DNA from: Bacteroidota bacterium
GTDB taxonomy: Bacteria > Bacteroidota > Bacteroidia > Chitinophagales > UBA8649
DNA: 19,752 nt
Assembly: GCA_003447535.1 (NCBI GenBank)
Contig: DLYY01000086.1
Span: forward strand, 1 to 19,752
Direction of reading: 5' to 3'
Positions 1 to 6,539 of the stretch are shown here, piece after piece (the first letter of the stretch is position 1; every line of letters begins with the position of its first letter). The translations under genes and the position numbers were made by a program. The notes beneath the pieces were generated by a model that made no database searches, was not told the DNA's origin, and worked only from the letters and a program-made list of their open reading frames with translations.

Positions 1-51
1 CATGTCGCCCTGACTGCCGGAATCTGTGCTATGTACACTTGTACGAAGTAA
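1..51 (+). CDS. ubiE: UbiE/MenG quinone C-methyltransferase, C-terminal end only (partial)
   Basis: An open frame enters from the left edge and ends at TAA (49-51). Its last residues read LTAGICAMYTCTK, which fits the conserved C-terminus of UbiE/MenG demethylmenaquinone methyltransferases (pattern L-T-G-G-I-x-x-x-Y-x-x-x-K). The enzyme C-methylates demethylmenaquinone in the cytoplasm, giving the menaquinone used by the respiratory complex encoded at the right end of this window. Only 16 residues are visible, so the call rests on that tail plus the neighbour: in many Bacteroidota ubiE is followed directly by a PorT-like gene, as here. The catalytic SAM-binding domain is outside the window. 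Confidence 0.72.
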   Translation, partial: HVALTAGICAMYTCTK

Positions 52-80
52 TTTATTGCCCATGCCCTCAATTTTTTAGG

Positions 81-97
81 TTAGGATACGTTCCTAA
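81..97. repeat. Short perfect inverted repeat upstream of the PorT-like gene
   Basis: TTAGGA (81-86) and TCCTAA (92-97) are exact reverse complements around a 5-base spacer, in the 66-base gap between ubiE and the PorT-like gene. There is no T-tract after it on either strand, so it does not look like an intrinsic terminator. It could be a small operator or mRNA hairpin just before the translation start, or chance in AT-rich DNA. Confidence 0.3.
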
Positions 98-117
98 GTA
101 AGGTGTATCTTCAAAAT

Positions 118-810
118 ATGTTCAAGCAAAAATCATCTTGGCTCTTTATGCTTCTTTTCCTCTTTGTAGCAGAGCAAAGCCGTGCACAACTGAACTATCT
201 TGAAAAGGGAAACAAACTGATCTATTTTGGCATTCATCTTGGCTTCAATCAAGGAGCTATAAAGCCTTTGCGAAATGTAAGTCCTGGAAGTACGGACTCT
301 GTAACCTTTGTGAATTCCACGTTTGGTCCTGGCTTTAACATCGGCATCATAGGAAACTACCAGTTTCATAAATACTTTGACCTCCGGTTAATTCCAACCT
401 TATCTTTTTCGGATCGCAACTTGATTTTTCGCGACGTAAACAACGTTGAAATTCCGAAAACCCTCTCGTCGATTTATCTCTCATTTCCCTTGATGTTTCG
501 ATACAAGTCAAAGCCAATCAAAGACTTTAGGATATTTGTATTGGGAGGGATTCGCTACGACTTCGACCTAAGTGCAAAATCCAGTCGACGAAATGCCGAC
601 GATCAAATTCTACTACAAACGCACGACATAAGCTTCGAAACAGGATTTGGTTTTCAGTTTTATCTGCCTTACGTCATTCTCAGCCCTGAATTCAAGGTAA
701 GTCATGGCCTAATCAATCGAAAGTTCCCCAACGAGAACTTGATTTATTCAAGAGCCATTGATAAACTTTTTTCTCGCATGTTTACCATCTCGATAAACCT
801 AGAAGGGTAA
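118..810 (+). CDS. porT: PorT-like outer-membrane protein (type IX secretion / gliding motility)
   Basis: A 230-residue secreted protein predicted to form a small outer-membrane beta-barrel. The N-terminus is a signal peptide with a hydrophobic core (residues 8-18) and an AxA-like cleavage site before Q24 (SRA|Q). The rest alternates short amphipathic strands with charged turns (for example FGIHLGFNQG, YLSFPLMFRYKS, FVLGGIRYDF), typical of the PorT / outer-membrane beta-barrel family of about 230-250 residues. PorT is needed for secretion by the Bacteroidota type IX system. Position directly after ubiE supports PorT over a generic porin. ATG at 118 is preferred; an in-frame GTG at 103 would add five residues ahead of the signal peptide. 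The stop overlaps the next start (TAATG at 808-812), so translation of the next gene is probably coupled. Confidence 0.72.
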   Translation: MFKQKSSWLFMLLFLFVAEQSRAQLNYLEKGNKLIYFGIHLGFNQGAIKPLRNVSPGSTDSVTFVNSTFGPGFNIGIIGNYQFHKYFDLRLIPTLSFSDRNLIFRDVNNVEIPKTLSSIYLSFPLMFRYKSKPIKDFRIFVLGGIRYDFDLSAKSSRRNADDQILLQTHDISFETGFGFQFYLPYVILSPEFKVSHGLINRKFPNENLIYSRAIDKLFSRMFTISINLEG

Positions 811-1424
811 TGCCATACGTCCTTGAACATGACTTAGCTTCAGGTTGGCGCGCCTTGTGGGAATTAAGCGAAACTGAGGACTATTTTCTTGATTTAAAGG
901 TTTGGAGCGAAGACGACCTCCAACGACTTGAGCAAATGGAAAGTCCCGCACGCAGAATACAATGGCTGGCTACCCGATTTATATTGAAGGACAAACTAGG
1001 TGTGAAAACCCCGTTAAATAAAGACAAACAAGGAAAACCGCAGTTAGACCAAGGCTTTGTTAGTCTCAGCCATTCCAAAGAGTGTGCCGCTGTCGTCTTC
1101 GACCAAAACCATGAAGTGGGTGTAGATGTTGAAGAAGTAGGAGAAAAAGTAAAACGTGTGGCAAAAAAATTTCTAACAGAAAAAGAATTCACCATACTTG
1201 AAGGCCATGGCGGTGATGAAAGCTTACTACTTACCAAAGCATGGACAGTTAAGGAAGTTGTTTTTAAATGGTTTGGTCATGGCGAGCTTCCCTTCCGCGA
1301 GGCCATACAAATTCAAAACATTACCGAGGACACAATGGATGTAGTGCTTAGCGCCGATGGGCATGTCAAACTGCACAGGATTCACCACCTCCAATGGAAG
1401 AATACCATTATGGCTTATCTCTAA
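810..1424 (+). CDS. 4'-phosphopantetheinyl transferase, Sfp type
   Basis: A 204-residue cytoplasmic enzyme of the Sfp/AcpT superfamily, which moves the phosphopantetheine arm of coenzyme A onto a serine of carrier proteins (acyl, peptidyl or aryl carriers). Family motifs are in order: the substrate-binding stretch with SLSHS (residues 85-89), the Mg-binding GVDVE (104-108; D106 and E108), the FLTEKE motif (121-126), and WTVKE (145-149; K148, E149). Length fits the family. The start codon shares a base with the stop of the PorT-like gene. No carrier protein, polyketide or NRPS gene is visible nearby, so the target cannot be read from context; it may be the general holo-ACP synthase for this organism or serve a remote biosynthetic cluster. 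The downstream lipoprotein gene begins 26 bases later on the same strand. Confidence 0.88.
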   Translation: MPYVLEHDLASGWRALWELSETEDYFLDLKVWSEDDLQRLEQMESPARRIQWLATRFILKDKLGVKTPLNKDKQGKPQLDQGFVSLSHSKECAAVVFDQNHEVGVDVEEVGEKVKRVAKKFLTEKEFTILEGHGGDESLLLTKAWTVKEVVFKWFGHGELPFREAIQIQNITEDTMDVVLSADGHVKLHRIHHLQWKNTIMAYL

Positions 1425-1450
1425 AATCTACCTAAATTGACTATCTTATC

Positions 1451-2197
1451 ATGATGAAAACAACTTATCTAAAACTCGGTCTTTTCGCTGCTTTACTCAT
1501 TGCCGGTTGTAGCGAAGATAATGGTGGTTGCAACTGCGTTCTGCCGCCTCCTGAGGTTATCTATTCAGTAGAATTTGCCAATGGGAATGAAAGCCTTGAA
1601 GCAGGAGATACCATTCTCATTGATAACAAACAAGTCATTGTTGAACGCATCCAGTTTTACCTTGGGGATGTTATTGCGAAACAAGGGGATTCAAGCGATA
1701 TCTTGATTCGCGATGTGGAGTTTTTCTCATTAGAAAATGCTCCAGAAGACAATCAGTTTATTCGTACGCTCGCTGAAGGAAACTACACAGGGTTAGACTT
1801 TTCAGTAGGCATCAATGAAATGCTCAATCAAGGGAATACAGCACAATGGAACGCTGGCGATCCACTGAGTACATCCAACAATATGTATTGGCCTATGGGA
1901 GGATACATCTTCAGCAAGTTTGAAGGCCGACTTATCACAGATACCGTCATCTCGGTAATCTATCATATCGGGCGGGAAGCCAATCGAAGAGATTTAATAT
2001 TCGACGAGAACTTCTCCATAAGTGGAGTAAACAACGTAGTCATTTCATTTGACGTCCAGAAACTCTTTGGTGCGGACGGAGGCACTAGCATTAATCCAGC
2101 CACTCAAAACGAAACACATACCATGAATGACCCGCAACTTGCAAGTATTATTGCCGACAATTATGCGAATGCATTCAGTGTGACCTTCCCCCAATAA
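1451..2197 (+). CDS. MbnP-like lipoprotein, probable copper-binding partner of the adjacent di-heme enzyme
   Basis: A 248-residue lipoprotein with lipobox LIAGC (C20), so it should be membrane-anchored and face the periplasm or outer leaflet. Family-like features are an N-terminal strand ending in RIQFYLGD (residues 66-73), the LDFSVGIN region (115-122), the segment MYWPMGGYIFSKFEG (145-159), and a C-terminal ANAFSVTF. These match the MbnP family, in which an MbnH-type di-heme enzyme oxidises a tryptophan to kynurenine to build a Cu(I) site (known for Methylosinus trichosporium OB3b). W147, in the conserved core, is the residue I would suspect here; that is inference. An extra CNC motif (C27, C29) follows the lipid anchor. 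The next gene, 11 bases downstream, is the matching di-heme protein. A second ATG at 1454 is equally possible. No methanobactin genes are visible. Confidence 0.72.
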   Translation: MMKTTYLKLGLFAALLIAGCSEDNGGCNCVLPPPEVIYSVEFANGNESLEAGDTILIDNKQVIVERIQFYLGDVIAKQGDSSDILIRDVEFFSLENAPEDNQFIRTLAEGNYTGLDFSVGINEMLNQGNTAQWNAGDPLSTSNNMYWPMGGYIFSKFEGRLITDTVISVIYHIGREANRRDLIFDENFSISGVNNVVISFDVQKLFGADGGTSINPATQNETHTMNDPQLASIIADNYANAFSVTFPQ

Positions 2198-2208
2198 CTA
2201 CTCTTTGA

Positions 2209-3330
2209 GTGAAACGCAATCAGTTATACATAGCAGCTCTTGTTAGTATTATTTGCGGACTCCTTTGGGCATGTAGACCCGATGATGGGTTTACCCCCCC
2301 TTCAGTATTATACGACCCAAGTCCTTATGCCTTTAATCGGCCCGAATTAGAAGGACCTAATCGCTTGTTTCCACTTATGGTCGTTCCGAGCGACAATGCC
2401 ATGACGATTGCCAAAGTAGAACTCGGACGATATTTATTCTATGATGCAAGGTTATCATTAAGCGGCAATCAGTCCTGTAACTCATGCCATAAACAAGAAT
2501 ATAACTTTGGAGATAATGTGGCACTCTCAACGAATGCTAGTGGCAGTCGAAACATTCGCAATGCCATGCCGCTTATAAACCTTGGCTGGGCAAACAATGG
2601 CCTCATGTGGGATGGCCGAACCATCGATTTGGAGACGGCGAGTGCTGATGCAATTTTTAGTGAGTTACATCCCAACCCAAGTGCAATACTTGATATTCTT
2701 CGTGAGGATTCCTTGTACGCCAATCTTTTTGCCAAAGCCTTTGAAGATGGTGCGGTTACTTTAGAAAACATCAATAAATCCCTAGCGAGCTTTATGCGCT
2801 CCATCGTATCGCTTGATAGTAAGTATGATCGCTACGTCAAATTTGGTTTAAACGAGTTAAGCCAAGAGGAGTTTAGGGGCTTTGAAATGGTCTTTTCTTC
2901 GGAAGAGGGAGACTGTTTTCATTGTCACGCATCCTCGGATGTTCTATTCTCTGATTTCAGTTTTCACAATATTGGGTTGGATAGTAACATCACCACTATC
3001 TATGATTTTGCAGACTTCGGTCTTGGAGGAAGCACGGGCAACGAAGAGGATTATGGCCTATTTAAGAGTCCTACGCTCCGTAATTGGGCCAATTCAGCAC
3101 CCTACATGCATGATGGACGCTTTACATCGATGGAAGAAGTTATTGAGTTTCACAGTACAGGCCTAAAAACCTCCCCCAACCTTGATGTCATTATGTTGAA
3201 GGATGGGAAAATTCAGAACGGTGGGCTGCAAATGACATCGCAAGAAAAAAGCGACCTTTTAGCCTTTCTTCAAACACTTAACGACACCGTCTTTTTAAAC
3301 AATCCCGCCTATTCAAATCCATTTGATTAA
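2209..3330 (+). CDS. Di-heme cytochrome c peroxidase-family protein, MbnH/MauG type
   Basis: A 373-residue exported di-heme protein. Two CXXCH heme c sites are visible at C90-H94 (CNSCH) and C236-H240 (CFHCH), with family landmarks LGRYLFYDARLS (72-83), MWDGR (133-137) and SAPYMHDGRF (near residue 300). Architecture and length fit the CcpA/MauG superfamily: bacterial cytochrome c peroxidases that reduce H2O2, and MauG/MbnH enzymes that use a bis-Fe(IV)-like state to modify a tryptophan of a partner protein. Pairing with an MbnP-like lipoprotein 11 bases upstream favours the MbnH role, but peroxidase activity cannot be excluded. The N-terminus has a hydrophobic segment ending in LLWAC (C22), a plausible but imperfect lipobox. 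The start is GTG at 2209; no in-frame ATG exists before the signal peptide. The gene ends 27 bases from the convergent GDPD gene. Confidence 0.82.
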   Translation: MKRNQLYIAALVSIICGLLWACRPDDGFTPPSVLYDPSPYAFNRPELEGPNRLFPLMVVPSDNAMTIAKVELGRYLFYDARLSLSGNQSCNSCHKQEYNFGDNVALSTNASGSRNIRNAMPLINLGWANNGLMWDGRTIDLETASADAIFSELHPNPSAILDILREDSLYANLFAKAFEDGAVTLENINKSLASFMRSIVSLDSKYDRYVKFGLNELSQEEFRGFEMVFSSEEGDCFHCHASSDVLFSDFSFHNIGLDSNITTIYDFADFGLGGSTGNEEDYGLFKSPTLRNWANSAPYMHDGRFTSMEEVIEFHSTGLKTSPNLDVIMLKDGKIQNGGLQMTSQEKSDLLAFLQTLNDTVFLNNPAYSNPFD

Positions 3331-3357
3331 AGAGATTGCGCAGTGACTTCGTCTTTC

Positions 3358-5058
3358 TTACTCAAAAAAGCGATTAGGATAGTCCGTAATGATCCCGTCA
3401 ACACCCATTTCGACAAGTCGCTTCATGTCCTCAACCTTGTTAACCGTATGGGGAATTACGAGAACGCCTGCAGCGCGAGCATCCTCAATTCTTGAAGAAT
3501 ACACCAAATTATATATCGGACTGTAGACGTCGGGCACAAAACCTAAATCAGCAATTATCTCCTTTAGGTTTCCATTTTCACCGTCCAGTAAAACAATAGA
3601 TAAATCTTTGCTATATAAACCCTCTAGTTGCCCTTTTCGTATCGCGCGCAGCACGCGCAAATCGTAAGACTGAAAGCTAATTCTTCGCATAGCGGTGGAA
3701 TCTAGTACTTGGTCTAAGATCCTGTAAACTTCATCCACAAATTCGTTTGGGTTAGGATGATACACATCATCCCCTGCTCGACTTGATTTGATTTCAATGG
3801 AATACTTTACCGATGCCTTGCCATGTTCTTTGGTATAAGCCTCCACTTGCTGGATTACATCAAGTAACATCGGTTTTACAGCTTCCTCTTTGGTCTGTTG
3901 GCTAAACTGAGGGTGTTGGAGAGAGCCGCAATCACATCGAGTAACCGAGTCATAGGTCATGGCGTAAATATTCCAAGTCTTTTCTTCTGCTTTAGGAATG
4001 GGATTTCCCTCAGGATCCAAACAAATTGTAGCATTTAACCAAGGTTCGTGGGAGAGCACTACTTTTCTATCTGTTGTTATCACGACATCCATTTCGAGCG
4101 TTGTAACGCCAAGATTTACAGCATGAACCATTGCCTGTAAAGTGTTTTCTGGATAGAGTCCACGACACCCTCTATGACCCTGCAAGTCAAAAGCTGTCAG
4201 TTCCTCCAAGGCAATGACCTCTGGTTCTTTTAGATGGCTTAACAATGGTCCTAATTGGTCAGCTTGTATATAATCGATGCCCAATTCGATGCCTTTACGA
4301 TAACAACGACTAGCATCCCGCCTACCAAGGCAATCTAAATAAACCGCTCCCCCCTTACTATGTATGGCATCAACATATCGCTTGGTAAGTTGTCGAAACG
4401 GCACATTAATTATTGCGGATTGACTTGCTGAAAGCGCTGAATGAGTCGAACTCTTCTTAGCAAAAGGACCTTGTCGGATAACAAGAGAATCTAATTGCAG
4501 TAAATCAATCTGTGTTTGAATAGACTGGCGTAACGCATCATCACTACAATGAAGGGTAATCTTATGCTTTTCCAAAATTCCAGAGGCTCCAATAACATCG
4601 ATTAATCGGATTGGGTCGCACTCTTTAATATCTAAATCAGGTGCTGTTTTTGGAGTATTTGCAAGCAATCCTAAGATTAGAGCTAGTGTTGGGATGCGTT
4701 CTCCCCTGTACGACCCACTAAACCAACTCCCAGCATCAAATGTCCGAAGTTCTTCATAAGAAAAGTCACTTAGGTAGCCCTTGCCATTTGTAGTGCGTTC
4801 AAGGCGGCTATCATGCATTAACACCAACACCCCATCTTTACTTTGACGAACATCCATTTCAATACGATCCACACCGAATTCTATCGCCTTTACTGTACTT
4901 GCCAAGGTGTTTTCAGGAGCAACTAACGAAGCTCCTCGATGCGCAACACTTACGACCTGACCAGACAACAGACCACAGCACAGATACAACATGACCGCGA
5001 AAGATAATCGCAACGGAAAAGTGATGTACTTAATCATACCTATGTAATTGTTCCCCAT
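3358..5058 (-). CDS. Secreted tandem glycerophosphodiester phosphodiesterase (two GDPD domains)
   Basis: A 566-residue exported protein holding two complete-looking GDPD TIM-barrel domains. GDPDs hydrolyse glycerophosphodiesters to glycerol-3-phosphate and an alcohol, scavenging carbon and phosphate from phospholipids. Domain 1 (about residues 36-278) has HRG (H40), PENT (48-51), EMD (E67, D69), HD (82-83), and DLDIKE (141-146), where the usual IEIK glutamate is an aspartate. Domain 2 (about 290-566) has HRG (295-297), PENT (303-306), EMD (E322, D324), HE (337-338) in place of HD, intact IEIK (421-424), and a C-terminal PHTVN and GIITDYP. Most bacterial members have one domain of about 250-300 residues, so this is a fusion or duplication; the two halves differ enough to be different subfamilies. 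A hydrophobic leader (residues 11-32) gives export. An in-frame ATG at 5037 (M8) is an alternative start. Confidence 0.87.
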   Translation of the reverse strand: MGNNYIGMIKYITFPLRLSFAVMLYLCCGLLSGQVVSVAHRGASLVAPENTLASTVKAIEFGVDRIEMDVRQSKDGVLVLMHDSRLERTTNGKGYLSDFSYEELRTFDAGSWFSGSYRGERIPTLALILGLLANTPKTAPDLDIKECDPIRLIDVIGASGILEKHKITLHCSDDALRQSIQTQIDLLQLDSLVIRQGPFAKKSSTHSALSASQSAIINVPFRQLTKRYVDAIHSKGGAVYLDCLGRRDASRCYRKGIELGIDYIQADQLGPLLSHLKEPEVIALEELTAFDLQGHRGCRGLYPENTLQAMVHAVNLGVTTLEMDVVITTDRKVVLSHEPWLNATICLDPEGNPIPKAEEKTWNIYAMTYDSVTRCDCGSLQHPQFSQQTKEEAVKPMLLDVIQQVEAYTKEHGKASVKYSIEIKSSRAGDDVYHPNPNEFVDEVYRILDQVLDSTAMRRISFQSYDLRVLRAIRKGQLEGLYSKDLSIVLLDGENGNLKEIIADLGFVPDVYSPIYNLVYSSRIEDARAAGVLVIPHTVNKVEDMKRLVEMGVDGIITDYPNRFFE

Positions 5059-5101
5059 CCAAAGACCTTACAATTTTTTATCATCCTATAACGTGGTCTG
5101 T

Positions 5102-5131
5102 TAAATATAAGCCTGTTGAAAAGTGTAACAA
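5102..5131 (-). promoter_or_regulatory. Candidate Bacteroidota-type promoter for the tandem GDPD gene
   Basis: On the minus strand, TTG (5131-5129) is followed after 19 bases by TATATTTA (5109-5102). This fits the Bacteroidota sigma-A consensus (TTG near -33, TAnnTTTG near -7) except for the last base of the -7 element. Transcription would begin near 5095, leaving a leader of roughly 40 bases before the GDPD start. The rest of the 121-base divergent spacer is AT-rich; I found no equally good match facing the PhoH gene. Confidence 0.4.
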
Positions 5132-5179
5132 GATATCCAGCAAAAAAAATTGATTTTAGAATAAAATAAATTTTACTTC

Positions 5180-6517
5180 ATGAAAGCCAAAAGCCAACAG
5201 AAAATATTCGTTCTTGATACTTCGGTAATTCTCTACGATCACCAGGCACCAACGGAGTTTGATGACAACCATATTGCAATTCCTATTCAAGTGCTCGAAG
5301 AGTTGGATAATTTCAAAAAGGGAAATGATACAAGAAATTTTGCTGCTCGCCAATTTATTCGCTTGATGGATGAATTAGGTAATCGAGAAAATCTTTTAAA
5401 TGGCTGGGTACCCCTTCCTGGGAAAAAGACAGGAAACCTTACCGTGGTCTTAACGCGAGAAGCTTTACCCATTGATGCAGAAAAGGTGTTTGGAGAACGT
5501 AAAAACGATCATAAGATCATCAATGCAGCATTGAAATTGCGGGATGATTTTCCAGAGCACAAGGTTGTATTGGTCACGAAAGACATCTGCCTGAGGGTCA
5601 AGGCTAAATCGCTGAATCTACATGCCGAAGATTACGAAACGGGAAAAGTTAAGGATGTCGATGACCTATACACAGGCAAATCCTCTATTGAAGAATTGGA
5701 TGCTTCTATAATTGATGACCTAGCTCAAGACCGAATCATTGACTACAAACGGTTTCAAAAGACTAAACCTTACGACAATCAATTTTTCACCCTAACCAAT
5801 TGCACAAAATCTATCCTTGGATACTATAACCCAATGATCGACAAGATTGAACGCGTTGAAAAGAAGACAGTTTGTCGCATCAAGCCGCGTAACGCTGAGC
5901 AAACCTTCGCTCTTGAAGCCTTGATGAATCCCAAAATCAAATTAGTCACCCTCAGGGGGGCAGCAGGTACTGGGAAAACCCTCATGGCGATTGCTTCCGC
6001 GATTGAGCAAAAACGCAACTACCACCAGATCTATATAACCCGGCCAATCATACCCTTATCGAACAAGGATATTGGCTACCTTCCCGGTGATGTGAAATCA
6101 AAGCTTGACCCCTACATGCAGCCAATCCATGACAACATTAAATACATTAAGGCTCAATTTCCTGAGAAAGATCCTATGCGCAAGAAATTAGAGCAGATGA
6201 TTGAACAAGATAAGATTGCCATCGCACCTCTAGCTTATATACGAGGTAGGACACTAGCCAACGCCTTCTTTATCGTGGATGAAGCGCAAAACCTTACACC
6301 TCACGAAGTAAAAACAATCATATCAAGGGCTGGAGACGGCACCAAAGTCGTTTTTACCGGAGATATAAACCAAATTGATACGCCATATCTGGATGCAGAA
6401 TCCAATGGATTGAGCTTTGTAATCGATAAGGTTAAAAACAATCCGCTCTTTGCCCATATTACCCTAGAAAAGGGAGAGCGAAGTGAACTGGCCAATTTAG
6501 CCAATGAACTGCTGTAA
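5180..6517 (+). CDS. PhoH-family protein with N-terminal PIN domain (PhoH2/YlaK type)
   Basis: A 445-residue cytoplasmic protein joining a PIN-type nuclease domain to a PhoH ATPase. The PIN domain (about residues 8-150) shows the expected spaced acids: D13 in FVLDTSV, E40, D110 and D135. The PhoH domain (about 235-445) has Walker A GAAGTGKT (260-267), Walker B with IVDEAQN (365-371), and the TGDINQID motif (393-400). This layout is that of the PhoH2/YlaK group, some of which act as RNA helicase plus ribonuclease. The protein is soluble, with no signal peptide. It is divergently placed from the GDPD gene and convergent with the M1 peptidase gene, so it is probably transcribed alone. The mycobacterial homologue has an antitoxin upstream; no small co-directional gene is seen here. 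PhoH was once linked to phosphate starvation, but the sequence gives no evidence for that here. Confidence 0.9.
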   Translation: MKAKSQQKIFVLDTSVILYDHQAPTEFDDNHIAIPIQVLEELDNFKKGNDTRNFAARQFIRLMDELGNRENLLNGWVPLPGKKTGNLTVVLTREALPIDAEKVFGERKNDHKIINAALKLRDDFPEHKVVLVTKDICLRVKAKSLNLHAEDYETGKVKDVDDLYTGKSSIEELDASIIDDLAQDRIIDYKRFQKTKPYDNQFFTLTNCTKSILGYYNPMIDKIERVEKKTVCRIKPRNAEQTFALEALMNPKIKLVTLRGAAGTGKTLMAIASAIEQKRNYHQIYITRPIIPLSNKDIGYLPGDVKSKLDPYMQPIHDNIKYIKAQFPEKDPMRKKLEQMIEQDKIAIAPLAYIRGRTLANAFFIVDEAQNLTPHEVKTIISRAGDGTKVVFTGDINQIDTPYLDAESNGLSFVIDKVKNNPLFAHITLEKGERSELANLANELL

Positions 6518-6539
6518 GCTAAGCTAGTTTACTCAGAAT

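Noticed and set aside
1425..2208. A methanobactin precursor peptide near the MbnP/MbnH pair
   Set aside because: The gaps at 1425-1450 and 2198-2208 are too short to encode one, and no Cys-rich small frame with synthesis genes is present in the window.
2582..3166. Plus-strand frames of 60 and 94 residues inside the di-heme gene
   Set aside because: They overlap, in another frame, a gene with two intact CXXCH sites and continuous family similarity.
3331..3357. Possible bidirectional terminator between the di-heme and GDPD genes
   Set aside because: Only a 5-base AAAGA/TCTTT pairing with an 18-base interior is present, with no GC-rich stem; too weak to call.
5156..5353. A minus-strand open frame over the PhoH start and divergent spacer, considered as a possible antitoxin or small regulator
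   Set aside because: It is mostly antisense to the PIN domain coding sequence and shows no domain or start signal. No small co-directional gene precedes PhoH, so a toxin-antitoxin pair is not supported.
6518..6539. Possible terminator between the convergent PhoH and M1 genes
   Set aside because: The gap contains overlapping AGCT units but no stem-loop with a usable loop and no T-tract.
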